From positions 121,309 to 185,308 of the forward strand of contig MHZT01000036.1 of assembly GCA_001828855.1 (NCBI GenBank): 64,000 nt of DNA, read 5' to 3'. The number at the start of each line of letters is the position of its first letter. Position 1 is the stretch's first letter. Both the position numbers and the translations under genes were made by a program. The notes below the pieces were generated by a model. The model saw only the letters and a program-made list of their open reading frames with translations, did not search any database and had not been told where the DNA came from. Origin of the DNA: Rhodobacterales bacterium RIFCSPHIGHO2_02_FULL_62_130 (GTDB taxonomy: Bacteria > Pseudomonadota > Alphaproteobacteria > Rhodobacterales > Rhodobacteraceae). Shown here in pieces: positions 35,935-45,077 of this stretch.

Positions 35935-37380
35935 ATGACCCACGGTATCAGGCCCTACTGGCAGAATTTCATCGGTGGGGCATGGGTGGATGGCGGCGAT
36001 GGCACGCGCATCACCGTGACCGATCCCGCCACCGGCCAGCCGATTGCCGAAGTGGCGCGCGGCACGCCCGCCGATATTGATCGTGCGGTGGCCGCTGCGC
36101 GCGCCTGTTTCAACAGCCGGGTGCTGCGTGATCTGCGTCCGCACAAGCGCGGCGATCTGATGCTGGCGGTGGCTCGGGAACTGGACGCCTGTGTTGAGGA
36201 AATTGCGCTGCTGGAATGCCATGACAACGGCAAGACGCTGGCGGCAGGGCGGGCCGAGGTGGCGCTGACCCAACGCTATCTGACCTATTATGCGGGCTTG
36301 GCTGACAAGCTGGAGGGGCGGCAGATTCCGCTGGGCGATGGCTATATCGATTACACGCTGCACGAACCTTACGGTGTGTCGGCGCAGATCGTGCCGTGGA
36401 ACGGTCCGTTGCCGGTGGGCGCGCGCTCTATCGCTTGCGCCATTATCACCGGCAATACCGTGGTGCTGAAATCACCCGAGGATTCACCGTTAAGCCTGTT
36501 CGTGCTGGCCGAGGCATGCCAGCGCGCCGGGCTGCCTGCGGGGGCGGTGAACATTGTTTGCGGTTATGGCCATGACGCGGGGGCTGCACTGGCGGCGCAT
36601 CGGGACATTGACCAGATCGTGTTTACCGGATCGGTCGCCACCGGCCAATCGGTGCTGCGCGCGGCGGTGGATCGGGTGGTGCCTTGTGTGATGGAACTGG
36701 GCGGCAAATCCGGCGCGATTGTCTATGCAGATGCCGATCTGGACCGCACCGCCGCCAGCGCCGTGCGCGGGATTTTCAACCATGCAGGGCAGATTTGCTC
36801 GGCCGGATCGCGGCTGATCGTGCATCGGTCGATCCATGATGATCTGATGGCGCGGGTGCAGGCATTGGCCGCAAAGCGCAGCGTCGGCCCCGGTGTTGAC
36901 GGTTACGATATGGGACCGCTGATCAACGCCCGGCAGTTGGAGCGGGTCGAGGCGCTATGCCGCGCGGGCGTAGCCGAAGGGGCAACGCTGCTCATGGGCG
37001 GGGCGCGTGTGGCGGGCTTGGCCGGTCATTTCATGGCGCCGACGATCTTTACCGGTGTGCGACCGGATATGCGGATCGCGCAGGAGGAATTCTTTGGACC
37101 GGTGTTGGTGGTGTTGCCGTTTGACACGCCGGAAGAGGCCATCGCCATCGCCAACGGCACCGACTACGGCCTTGCCGCCGGAGTTTACACGCGGGATCTG
37201 AAGCTGGCGCATTGGACGGCAGATCGGCTGGTGGCGGGACAGATCTATGTCAACGAATGGTGGGCGGGCGGCATTGAAACCCCGTTCGGCGGCATGAAAC
37301 GGTCTGGCTATGGTCGCGAAAAGGGGCAAGAGGCGCTGCTGGGCTATGTGCAGACCAAGAATGTGGCGATCAGGTTGTGA
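35935..37380 (+). CDS. NAD(P)-dependent aldehyde dehydrogenase
   Basis: About 481 residues after trimming to the ATG at 35935, which follows GCGAGG. All ALDH motifs are present: IVPWNGPLPVGARSIA, the catalytic Glu in VMELGGKSGAIV, the catalytic Cys in AGQICSAGSR, and EEFFGPVLVVLPF. It oxidises an aldehyde to the acid. It lies divergent from the M81-like gene and 33 bases before the amidohydrolase, so it probably belongs to the same catabolic island as genes 30-38 kb. Confidence 0.93.
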   Translation: MTHGIRPYWQNFIGGAWVDGGDGTRITVTDPATGQPIAEVARGTPADIDRAVAAARACFNSRVLRDLRPHKRGDLMLAVARELDACVEEIALLECHDNGKTLAAGRAEVALTQRYLTYYAGLADKLEGRQIPLGDGYIDYTLHEPYGVSAQIVPWNGPLPVGARSIACAIITGNTVVLKSPEDSPLSLFVLAEACQRAGLPAGAVNIVCGYGHDAGAALAAHRDIDQIVFTGSVATGQSVLRAAVDRVVPCVMELGGKSGAIVYADADLDRTAASAVRGIFNHAGQICSAGSRLIVHRSIHDDLMARVQALAAKRSVGPGVDGYDMGPLINARQLERVEALCRAGVAEGATLLMGGARVAGLAGHFMAPTIFTGVRPDMRIAQEEFFGPVLVVLPFDTPEEAIAIANGTDYGLAAGVYTRDLKLAHWTADRLVAGQIYVNEWWAGGIETPFGGMKRSGYGREKGQEALLGYVQTKNVAIRL

Positions 37381-37413
37381 TGGAGCCGGCTGTAATGGGG
37401 AAGGTTGGCTGCG

Positions 37414-38556
37414 ATGTATGATCTGCTGTTGAAGGGTGGTCGGGTGATCGATCCGGCGCAGGGGCTGGACGGCGTGCTGGACGTGGCGTTTCAGGATGGC
37501 CTAGTGGCGGCGATCGGGACCGATCTTGGCGGCGCGGCGCGGCAGGTTCGCAATGTGGCGGGGCGCATCGTGACGCCGGGCCTGATCGACATGCATGCCC
37601 ATGTGTATTGGGGCGCGACCTCGTTGGGGGTGGATGCGGAAACCATTGCCAAGCGCAGCGGCACCACGACGTTTGTCGATGCGGGCAGCGCCGGTGCAGG
37701 CAACTTTGCTGGCCTGCGAAAATTTATCGTTGAACCGGCAGCGCCGCGGATTCTGGCCTATCTGAACATCTCTTTCCCCGGTATTTTTGGTTTCTCCAAG
37801 AACGTGATGGTGGGTGAATGCGAGGATTTGCGGCTGCTGGACAGTCGGGAATGTCTGGCCCTTGCCGAGAAGAACCTTGATCTGATCGTCGGCATCAAGG
37901 CGCGGGTGGGGGCGAAGGCGGGCGGCAGTTCCGGCCTTGCGCCGTTGTTGCTGGCGATCGAGGTGGCAGAAGAACTCGATCTGCCGGTGATGGCGCATAT
38001 CGACTTTCCACCGCCCGGCCGCAAAGAGGTGCTGGAGGCGCTGCGCCCCGGCGATGTGCTGACGCATTGCTTCCGCCCGTTTCCGAATGCGCCTGTGACG
38101 CGCGGCAACCGCATCCGCGAGGATATTCTGGAGGCGCATCGGCGCGGTATCATCTTTGACATCGGCCACGGTTTTGGCGGTTTTGCCTTCAGATCGGCGC
38201 GGGCGATGCTGGCGGAAGGCATCATGCCGGATGTGATCTCCAGCGATGTGCATGTGCTGTGCTGCGATGGTCCCGCCTATGACGTGCTGGCGGTGATGTC
38301 GAAATTCATGGCGCTGGGGATGCCTTTGGACGAGGTGATCCGCAGCGCGACGCAAAACCCCGCCCGCGCGCTGCGACGGCCCGAACTGGGATCACTGACC
38401 CCCGGCACACCGGGCGATGCGACGATCTTGCAGCAGGTCGAGGGCCGGTTCGAGCATGTCGATGTGTCAAACGAGGTGGTGGTGGCCAACACCCGGCTGG
38501 AAAGCCGGGGAATGGTGCTACGCGGGGCGTGGTGGGCCGAAGGCGGCGAAGGGTAG
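37414..38556 (+). CDS. Dihydroorotase-like amidohydrolase/deacetylase
   Basis: A 380-residue amidohydrolase. The ATG at 37414 is preferred to the TTG at 37405. The metal motif LIDMHAHVYWG, a Lys in IVGIKARVGAK (probable carbamylated ligand), MAHIDFPP, LTHCFRPF and VISSDVHVL give a complete binuclear site. Similar proteins are annotated as amidohydrolase/deacetylase family enzymes. The adjacent ALDH and M81-like genes suggest hydrolysis of an amide or N-acetyl group in the same pathway. Confidence 0.87.
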   Translation: MYDLLLKGGRVIDPAQGLDGVLDVAFQDGLVAAIGTDLGGAARQVRNVAGRIVTPGLIDMHAHVYWGATSLGVDAETIAKRSGTTTFVDAGSAGAGNFAGLRKFIVEPAAPRILAYLNISFPGIFGFSKNVMVGECEDLRLLDSRECLALAEKNLDLIVGIKARVGAKAGGSSGLAPLLLAIEVAEELDLPVMAHIDFPPPGRKEVLEALRPGDVLTHCFRPFPNAPVTRGNRIREDILEAHRRGIIFDIGHGFGGFAFRSARAMLAEGIMPDVISSDVHVLCCDGPAYDVLAVMSKFMALGMPLDEVIRSATQNPARALRRPELGSLTPGTPGDATILQQVEGRFEHVDVSNEVVVANTRLESRGMVLRGAWWAEGGEG

Positions 38557-38621
38557 CGCGGGGGATGCAGAACGCTTGCCCGATGCGCGCGCGCAATGTG
38601 CGATAGATAGGCTTGGCAGGG

Positions 38622-39587
38622 TCATTTGACGCGCTCCATCAACTGGGTGATGTGGTCAGGGCCGACCGGAACGATACCCGCCGGATTCAGTGCCTTGATC
38701 GAATAGTAACCCGCCTTGATATGTTGGATGTTGACGGTCTCGCGGACACCGGGCAGGCGCAGCACCCGCTCTAGATAGGCCGAGAGGCGCGGATAGTCGG
38801 CGATCTGTTTGCAGTTGGTTTTGAACAAGCCGTGATAGGCGACGTCAAAGCGGATCAGGGTCACGAACAGGCGGATGTCAGTTTCGGTAAAGCGGTTGCC
38901 AAGCAGGTAGTCGCCTGTGAGCAGCGTCTCAAGCCGGTCAAGCATGGCAAAGACGCCTGCCACGGCCTCGTCATAGGCGGCTTGGCTGCTGGCAAAACCC
39001 GCCTTGTAGACGCCGTTGTTAAGCCGGTCGTATATCTCGGCGTTCAGCGCGTCGATGGCGGGGGCCAGATCGGCGGGATAGAGGTCGGGCTTGCCAGCAA
39101 CCAGACCGGTAAAAGCGGTGTTGAACATGCTTACGATATCAGCGCTTTCATTGCTGACCATCGTGTTGGTTTTCTCGTCCCAAAGGACCGGAACCGTTGC
39201 GCGCCCCGTGTAATCTTCGGCGGCACGGGTATAAAGTTCATGCATATGGGTGGCGGCGAACAAGGGATCTGCCTCGGCTCCGGGATAACCGCCAAAGGCC
39301 CAGCCCTGATCGGTCAGCACCGGATTGACCACGGTGACGGCAATCAGATCCTCCAGCCCCTTCAGCTTGCGCGCGATCAGGGTGCGCGAGGCCCAAGGAC
39401 AGATCAACGCCACATAAAGGCGATAGCGACCGGCTTCGGCCTTGAAGCCGCCTGTTCCCGTCTTGCCAGCCGCGCCATCCGGGGTGATCCAGTTGCGGAA
39501 GGACGAGGTTTGCCGCACGAAACGGCCCTGTTCGTCCGAAGCCTGCACCGGCTGCCAGTTTGCCGTCCATTTGCCGTTCAACAACAT
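38622..39587 (-). CDS. Glutathionyl-hydroquinone reductase (GST omega-like, YqjG/ECM4 family)
   Basis: A 321-residue GST-fold protein whose active-site segment LICPWASRTLIARKLKGLE is diagnostic of glutathionyl-hydroquinone reductases: the Cys in CPWAS reduces glutathionyl-quinol conjugates. GRATVPVLWDEKTNTMVSNESADI binds glutathione, and the C-terminal helices (TDIRLFVTLIRFDVAYHGLFKTN compressed) complete the fold. It is followed by a doxX gene and a LysR gene, a common trio for quinone or electrophile stress. Confidence 0.92.
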   Translation of the reverse strand: MLLNGKWTANWQPVQASDEQGRFVRQTSSFRNWITPDGAAGKTGTGGFKAEAGRYRLYVALICPWASRTLIARKLKGLEDLIAVTVVNPVLTDQGWAFGGYPGAEADPLFAATHMHELYTRAAEDYTGRATVPVLWDEKTNTMVSNESADIVSMFNTAFTGLVAGKPDLYPADLAPAIDALNAEIYDRLNNGVYKAGFASSQAAYDEAVAGVFAMLDRLETLLTGDYLLGNRFTETDIRLFVTLIRFDVAYHGLFKTNCKQIADYPRLSAYLERVLRLPGVRETVNIQHIKAGYYSIKALNPAGIVPVGPDHITQLMERVK

Positions 39588-39643
39588 TTCGCGTCTCCTT
39601 CAGGGATGTGCCGCGCCAGAGGGCTGGCGCGGCGGGTGGTCAG

Positions 39644-40063
39644 TCAGGCGTGTTTTGCCGAGGCGGATTTCGTCGGGACAAGGGCATAGGCTCCGTCACC
39701 CAGCAGCGCGAGAGAGGCCTGCACGATGGCCCACATCACAGGGTATTCCCAGCCGCCATTCGGGTTCGACCAGTTGAAGCCAAAGCCGCCATGACCAAAA
39801 AGCGCGGCCCCCAGCAGAACCGGCACCAGTGCCGCCGAAACGATCCGCGCCTTGACCCCAAGGATCAGCGCAAGGCCGCCAATGATCTCGGCCAGCATCG
39901 TCAGATAGCCCAGCGCGCCGGGCAGGCCGATGGATTCGAAATAGCCAGCCGTTCCGGCGGGGGTGAATATGAAAAGCTTGATCAGCCCGTGGGCAAGGAA
40001 CAGGGCGCCAGTCGTCACGCGCAGCGCGAGGATGGCATAGGGGGCGGTTTTCAGGTCAAACAT
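39644..40063 (-). CDS. DoxX-family membrane protein
   Basis: About 139 residues with four hydrophobic helices. The start at 40063 (MFDLKTAPYA) is preferred over the longer ORF start because it follows a GAGAG stretch and matches family length. LRVTTGALFLAHGLIKLFIF and LAEIIGGLALILG are typical DoxX segments. The family supports redox homeostasis in some bacteria, and its pairing with the quinone reductase gene agrees with that. Confidence 0.88.
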   Translation of the reverse strand: MFDLKTAPYAILALRVTTGALFLAHGLIKLFIFTPAGTAGYFESIGLPGALGYLTMLAEIIGGLALILGVKARIVSAALVPVLLGAALFGHGGFGFNWSNPNGGWEYPVMWAIVQASLALLGDGAYALVPTKSASAKHA

Positions 40064-40208
40064 GATGTCTCTCTTTCTTTCCAATATCAGGCCGTGTCGG
40101 CCATCTGGCCCTTTCGGTCACGGGATGGATATGCGCCTTGTCTGATCTGGTTAAAACGGCGATTATATGGTTTATCTTTCGCCATTTTGTTCTGAATTGA
40201 GAGGCTTG

Positions 40209-41120
40209 ATGGATCTGGTCGATGGCATACGCGTCTTTGTCGCGGCGGTAGAAACGGGGTCTTTTTCGGGCGCGGCGGCCCGACTCGGAATGTCTCCGAA
40301 ACTTGCGTCGAAATATATGGCCGAGCTGGAGTCACGCCTTGGCGCACAGCTTTTGCAGCGCACGACGCGGCGGCTGGGGCTGACGGCGGCGGGCGAGCGG
40401 CTGATGGGACGTGCGCCGGACTGGCTTGATCTTCTGGAAGATATGACAGGCGATCTGCGCGAGGTTGGCCGCGGGTTGTCTGGAACCTTGCGCGTCTCTG
40501 CCCCTGTTACCTTCGGTGAGCTGTTCGTTCAGCCGATGCTGCGCCGGTTCCGCGCGCCCCATCCAGATCTGGAGATTGACCTGCGCCTGTCCGACAGCTT
40601 TGTCGATCTGGCCGCCGACGGCATCGATGTGGCCATCCGCATCGGGCGTCTGGACGATTCTGCCCTGATCGCGCGCAAACTGGGGCAATCGGGACTGCTG
40701 CTTGTGGCCTCGCCCGGCTATCTTGCCGAGCACGGCGCGCCACAAACCAGAGACGCGTTGACCCATCACCTTTGCATACGGGACACCAACATGCGCGGGG
40801 ACGGGGCATGGCCCCTTACCGTCGGCGGCGAGATACAGCGGATCACCGTAGCGGGACACTATCTGGTCAATAGCGCCCGCATGGCGCGCGATCTGGCGAT
40901 CAGCGGCGAGGGGATCGCGCTTTGCCCCGATTACATCGTACGGGATGATCTGGCGGCAGGTCGCCTGTCACATGTGCTGTGCGATGTCAGCGGTCCCAGA
41001 CTGGACATCCATGCTGTGCATCTGAGCCAGAGGCGGCTTGCCCGCCGAAGCCGCGCATTGCTGGATTTTCTGGCCAGCGACCGGTTTGGAGGGCTGCTTG
41101 GGTCGTCGTCGGAACGATAG
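40209..41120 (+). CDS. LysR-family transcriptional regulator
   Basis: About 303 residues after trimming to the ATG at 40209, preceded by GAGAGG. The helix-turn-helix reads FVAAVETGSFSGAAARLGMSP, and the effector domain (LRVSAPVTFGELFVQPML) is of the CrgA/DhcR-like group, which often senses quinones or other electrophiles. It is divergent from doxX and glutathionyl-hydroquinone reductase, so it likely regulates them. Confidence 0.9.
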   Translation: MDLVDGIRVFVAAVETGSFSGAAARLGMSPKLASKYMAELESRLGAQLLQRTTRRLGLTAAGERLMGRAPDWLDLLEDMTGDLREVGRGLSGTLRVSAPVTFGELFVQPMLRRFRAPHPDLEIDLRLSDSFVDLAADGIDVAIRIGRLDDSALIARKLGQSGLLLVASPGYLAEHGAPQTRDALTHHLCIRDTNMRGDGAWPLTVGGEIQRITVAGHYLVNSARMARDLAISGEGIALCPDYIVRDDLAAGRLSHVLCDVSGPRLDIHAVHLSQRRLARRSRALLDFLASDRFGGLLGSSSER

Positions 41121-41259
41121 GCGGGTTTTCCTGATCGCAAACGGCCCTTTGCAACCGGGCATTTGAACGCGGCCAAGGGCAGCAGAAATCTGATGCCTGC
41201 CTCCTTGCGGCAAGGGGTGGGGACATTCACGCACCCGCAGCCACCGGGTGACCCTTTCT

Positions 41260-41509
41260 TCAGTTTGTGATGTAGCCGCCATCGACAACGATTTCGGCCC
41301 CATGCACGAAAGAGGACTCGTCAGACACAGGGTCGAGAATCGCGGTCCCGATGATGCCGTAGATCGACGAGATGTTGATGATGAAGGCTTTTCCCGGCTC
41401 TTTCATCACGAAAACATGCGCCCTCGCGGGCAAGAAGTTTGGAATGGGATTTGTCCTTTCCCATTGCGCCGCCTGTCACCAAGGCGACTTTACCCGATAC
41501 ACGTCCCAT
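41260..41509 (-). pseudogene. SDR pseudogene with frameshift and internal deletions
   Basis: The start MGRVSGKVALVTGGAMG is a normal SDR beginning and runs to about residue 33. In the next frame MKEPGKAFIINISSIYGIIGT appears, the strand that normally follows 100 residues later. The same frame then jumps to SDESSFVHGAEIVVDGGYITN, the normal SDR C-terminus. The catalytic Tyr-x3-Lys region is lost. This is a collapsed gene of about 250 bases instead of about 750, and it cannot make an enzyme. Confidence 0.85.
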
Positions 41510-41585
41510 AGACTCCCTCCTTTAATCCTACGGTTTTGTGGAAACATATTGGGCCGGTGTGACTCTCTCCCCCTTGGCCAACGCA

Positions 41586-41975
41586 TCAGGCCAAAGCCAT
41601 TTCGCGGTCGAAGATCATGGTCTGGTAGGCCTCCTACTTCATCGCGTTGATCGAGGTGCGGGAGATGCCGATGCCTGCTATGTAGAACATCACCGCATTC
41701 TTCTTGCCGGGGATGTTAGCACCGAAGATTCAGCTTTCGACCTTGGGGAACAGGGTCATATCGATAATCGTGCGGCAAAGGCCAACCCATTCATCACTGG
41801 CGGCCTAGGTCGGTTCGATGCGGCACAGGCCTTTTGCCTCTATCATCCTGACGGTGACGGTGATCCATTCCACCTGCGTTCCGATGCTGGGCGGCAGGTT
41901 GGTGAAGGGGCCGTTCGGGCCGAGGATCATGAAGGATTCGGGAAATCCGTCTCCAGCAGCAAGATAGCCAAGCCG
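41586..41975 (-). pseudogene. Baeyer-Villiger monooxygenase C-terminal remnant with three internal stops
   Basis: Reading the minus strand gives GFPESFMILGPNGPFTNLPP, then IDMTLFPKVES-stop-IFGANIPGKKNAVMFYIAG. This is the C-terminal region of cyclohexanone-type FAD monooxygenases, which usually read SWIFGANIPGK at that point. Three stop codons interrupt it: one after IEPT, one replacing the Trp of SWIFG, and one after NAMK. The FAD- and NADP-binding N-terminal two thirds are absent. It is a decayed fragment. Confidence 0.85.
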
Positions 41976-42252
41976 GCAGTCCTTTCATTTGTCGCGCGGG
42001 TGAAGCCGAACTTCTGCAGATTGCCGTTCAGCGGCCCGACTTGCGCGCCCAACACCCGGATGATCAGTTGGGCGCCAAGGCAGATGCCAAGCAACAGCAC
42101 ATCCGCCGCCACATCGCGCGACAGTTCTGGCAGCGCGCCACCCGATAGGGGCGATAGCCGGCAGGAGTTGGGCTGTTGGTTTCGGAAAAGGTCTGGACCC
42201 GATCATCATCAACCATATCGTGGTGGCGGATCAGAAGAAGTGTGCGGCTCAT
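41960..42252 (-). pseudogene. Class I glutamine amidotransferase remnant, frameshifted
   Basis: The ATG at 42252 begins MSRTLLLIRHHDMVDDDRVQ in one frame. After about 50 residues the homology moves to another frame with LSRDVAADVLLLGICLGAQLI, the nucleophile-elbow motif of class I GATases (Cys in GICLG), then RVLGAQVGPL. It runs without a clean end into the BVMO remnant. The conserved C-terminal His-x-Glu region is missing. A deletion probably joined the two genes. Confidence 0.75.
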
Positions 42253-42835
42253 GCTTGGTCCGTTTAAGGGGAAGGCCGGTGAGGATGAACTGGCGCACCT
42301 GTTCTGCCGTGTCACAGACCGCCAGATCGCGGCGGCCCGTCAGTGCCTCGGCGCAATAGCGCGGGTTCAACAGGCGCTCGTCCGGGTCGTCGTGGATTTC
42401 CAACGTGCCATAGCCGACCCGATGGAAATAGGCGATGCGGGCGCGGATCGGCGCGCGTTTGGCGTCATCGCCCAAGGCAAGGAACATCTTCTCCAGTGCG
42501 CCGATTCTAAGCGCGGCGGCGGCCAGAACTGCGGCTGTGGGGGGGCGGAATGCGCACCGCATTGTCAAAGCGCGGGTCGATGCTGCCGTCCAGCACGGTC
42601 AGGCGCAAGGCGGCCAAATATTGCTGAAAGCCATCCTGTGACGAGGCAGGGCGCCTGTCGCGCGGGGATGGTCCTCCGCACCCAAGAAGACAGGAGCCAA
42701 TCTCATATCCTGCAAGGATGCTACCGCTTTCGCCGCCTCTCTCGCCGCCACGCTGATGATCTTGATCAATGAACCGCCCCGTCTTTGCTTGCATACAAAA
42801 CCCTCGGAAGATTGCCGCTCATGGAACAGCCACAA
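42209..42835 (-). pseudogene. Unidentified gene remnant in two or three frames
   Basis: A protein-like trace runs through changing minus-strand frames: KIISVAAREAAKAVASLQDMRLAPVF, then FQQYLAALRLTVLDGSIDPRF, then AAVLAAAALRIGALEKMF and YFHRVGYGTLEIHDDPDERLLN. Residue use looks coding but each frame breaks, and the last runs past the start of the amidotransferase remnant. I do not recognise the family. The frame breaks and its position among other dead genes make a pseudogene likely. Confidence 0.45.
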
Positions 42836-43217
42836 GAGAAGAATACTTCGAAGCCCTATTCACCCGAGTTCTTTGGGCGCGTGGTGCGGTTGGAGATGGC
42901 CTGATCATTGCGGCGGGATGCGGTCTAGAAGTCGAACCGTCGAACTGCGGGGGTCTAAAAGACGAGTGGATCGATGCCGCACATTCGCAGCACATCCCGC
43001 GAACAAATGCGCGCATCCCGTCTGGTTTCGAATTTTTCGCGGGTCCACGTCCAGCAACATCCCACGGTCCAGCGTCAGGTCAGCACGTTGCAGGCTCAGC
43101 CCGAGTATCAGGTTCCCTATCGAGATCCTCGGGAACAGACGTTGCTGACGTCAACGCGATGTGGTGGCCCCAGTGCAAAACCCGCAGCATGATGCAGAAT
43201 CGAAGAGGCCGGATGAT
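42836..43217. other. Gene-free stretch, nothing recognised
   Basis: About 380 bases between the remnant zone and the hyuB terminator. Long plus-strand ORFs across it are shadows without family-like residue patterns. No RNA gene, repeat or operator was seen. It is probably fully decayed former coding DNA. Confidence 0.5.
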
Positions 43218-43255
43218 CCTTTCCCCGACCCATCATCACATGGATCGGGGAAAGG
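43218..43255 (-). terminator. Terminator of the hydantoin operon
   Basis: CCTTTCCCCGA and TCGGGGAAAGG form a perfect 11-bp stem with a 16-base loop, 49 bases after the hyuB stop on the minus strand. A short A/T-containing stretch follows, not a strong U run. Confidence 0.7.
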
Positions 43256-43303
43256 CAAATACGCATGGCAAGCGGATTTTGGCGTCAGGTAAGCAGCACT
43301 GGA

Positions 43304-45067
43304 TTATGCAGCTTCGATCTGGAGCCGGCGCTTTTCTGTCGCGGCCAGATCGACCGTTTCTGCCTCAAGGTCCAATACAACACCGTAAACATCGGCGGCG
43401 TCTTCTGCCGAGCAGAAACCGTCCAGCACGTCATCCAGCACCTTTTTCGGATCACGCTCCAGCGGGCTGCCATAGCCGCCGCCGCAGGGGGAATAATAGG
43501 CCATCACATCATTGGCCTTCACCGCCAGCCCGTGAAACTTGGAGGGCATTTCGCGCACTTCTCCGCCTGCAATATTATAGATATCGCATTTGCCCAAAGC
43601 GCCAGACTTGCCGCCGAAGATCCCCCACGGCACGTTGGTGTGGCGTTCGGATTCGTGGGTGATGATGCCATCGGTCAGGATGCGCTGCGCCTTCACCACT
43701 CCGATGCCACCCCTGAACCGCCCCGCACCGGGGGCCACATCGTCGCGCAGCTCATAGCGGTCGCAGATCATCGGGATATGCATCGCCAGATCTTCCAGCG
43801 GGTTGTTGCGGGTGTTGGCCATCAGGTTGTCAATCGCATCGGGACCATCAGACCGCGGGCGGCCCCCGTAGGCGCCTTCGTTCACCTCAAGGAACACCCA
43901 GTAATTCCCGTCCGGCTTGACCCCTGCATAAGAGGCAAAGCTGATCGAGGCGGATGATCCCGCGATGATCTCGTCAGGCAGAACCGGTGCCATCGCCTTC
44001 AGGATCAGGTCGATCATGAAATTGCACTGGGTAAACCGTGCCTCCGCCGCCGCAGGGGCCTTGGGGTTGAAGATGGTGCCAAGCGGCGCGATCACCGAAA
44101 TCGGCCGGAACGAGCCTTGGTTCGACGGCACGCGGGTGGGCGAGGTGGCCGTATCCAGCAGCAGCTTGCGGAAGGCGGCAAAAGCCGCCACCTTGGTCGA
44201 TCCTTCAAACGGCACGTTATAGGCCGTAGGTGTTTGCGGGGCCGATCCGGTCAGGTCCACTTCGATCCGGTCATCAATGACGCGGACACAAACCTTGACC
44301 GGCAGGCGCTGGCCACGGTTGCGGCCATCATCGTCCAGCCAGCCTTCGGCGCGGTATTCGCCGTTTGGAATTGCACTGATGCGCTGCCGCAGCATGGTTT
44401 CGGAATAATCCATCAACTGGTTGCAGGCCGAAAACACCAGATCCTTGCCATAGCGGTCCAGCAGTTCCTTGAACCGCTTGACCCCCAGACGGGCCGAGGC
44501 AATCTGCGCCTCGATATCATCCACCAACTGCCGCGCGGCGCGGCTGTTGCGGCGGATGTAGTTCCACATCGTATCGTTGCGTTCGCCCTTGCGATACAGC
44601 TTGGTTCCGGCGAACAGCATGCCTTCGGCGTAAACGTCCGGCACGTCGATGATCAGGCCGGGGGTGGCGGCACCGATATCGATGTGGTGGGCGGTGTTGG
44701 CGGAATAGCCGACCAACTCGCCATCGTGGAAAATCGGGATGACGATGGCCAGATCTGGGGTATGGGACGACCCGAAATAGGGATGGTTATGCACCACCAC
44801 GTCACCGTCGAACCACTGCCCGTCATCAAGGCTTTCCCTGATCCCGTTCAGATAGCCGGGAATCGAGCCGATGTGCATCGGCGTTGATTCACTTTCGCAC
44901 AGCGTGTTGAAATCGCGGTCGAAAAGCCCTGCGCCAAGATCTTCGGATTCGCGGATGATCGAGGAAAAGGACATGCGGAACAGCACATGCGCCATTTCCT
45001 CGGCGATGGTTTCCATCGCGCCACGGATGACTTGCAGCGTGATCGGATCGACTTTCGTTCTGGTCAT
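43304..45067 (-). CDS. hyuB: Hydantoinase B/oxoprolinase-family subunit (HyuB)
   Basis: A 587-residue protein of the HyuB family, starting MTRTKVDPITLQVIRGAMETI with the usual EEMAHVLFRMSFSSIIRESEDL block, then GDVVVHNHPYFGSSHTPD, NVPFEGSTKVAAF and GAGRFRGGIGVVK. GAGG precedes the ATG. HyuA and HyuB together perform ATP-dependent opening of hydantoin- or oxoproline-type rings. The gene follows hyuA by ten bases and closes the operon. Confidence 0.93.
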   Translation of the reverse strand: MTRTKVDPITLQVIRGAMETIAEEMAHVLFRMSFSSIIRESEDLGAGLFDRDFNTLCESESTPMHIGSIPGYLNGIRESLDDGQWFDGDVVVHNHPYFGSSHTPDLAIVIPIFHDGELVGYSANTAHHIDIGAATPGLIIDVPDVYAEGMLFAGTKLYRKGERNDTMWNYIRRNSRAARQLVDDIEAQIASARLGVKRFKELLDRYGKDLVFSACNQLMDYSETMLRQRISAIPNGEYRAEGWLDDDGRNRGQRLPVKVCVRVIDDRIEVDLTGSAPQTPTAYNVPFEGSTKVAAFAAFRKLLLDTATSPTRVPSNQGSFRPISVIAPLGTIFNPKAPAAAEARFTQCNFMIDLILKAMAPVLPDEIIAGSSASISFASYAGVKPDGNYWVFLEVNEGAYGGRPRSDGPDAIDNLMANTRNNPLEDLAMHIPMICDRYELRDDVAPGAGRFRGGIGVVKAQRILTDGIITHESERHTNVPWGIFGGKSGALGKCDIYNIAGGEVREMPSKFHGLAVKANDVMAYYSPCGGGYGSPLERDPKKVLDDVLDGFCSAEDAADVYGVVLDLEAETVDLAATEKRRLQIEAA

Positions 45068-45077
45068 GGCATGATCC

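Noticed and set aside
41538-42359. 273-residue plus-strand ORF
   Set aside because: The opposite strand shows readable monooxygenase and amidotransferase remnants, so this is a shadow of dead genes.
42769-43662. 297-residue plus-strand ORF
   Set aside because: Runs into the antisense of hyuB and has no protein-like pattern in its first part.
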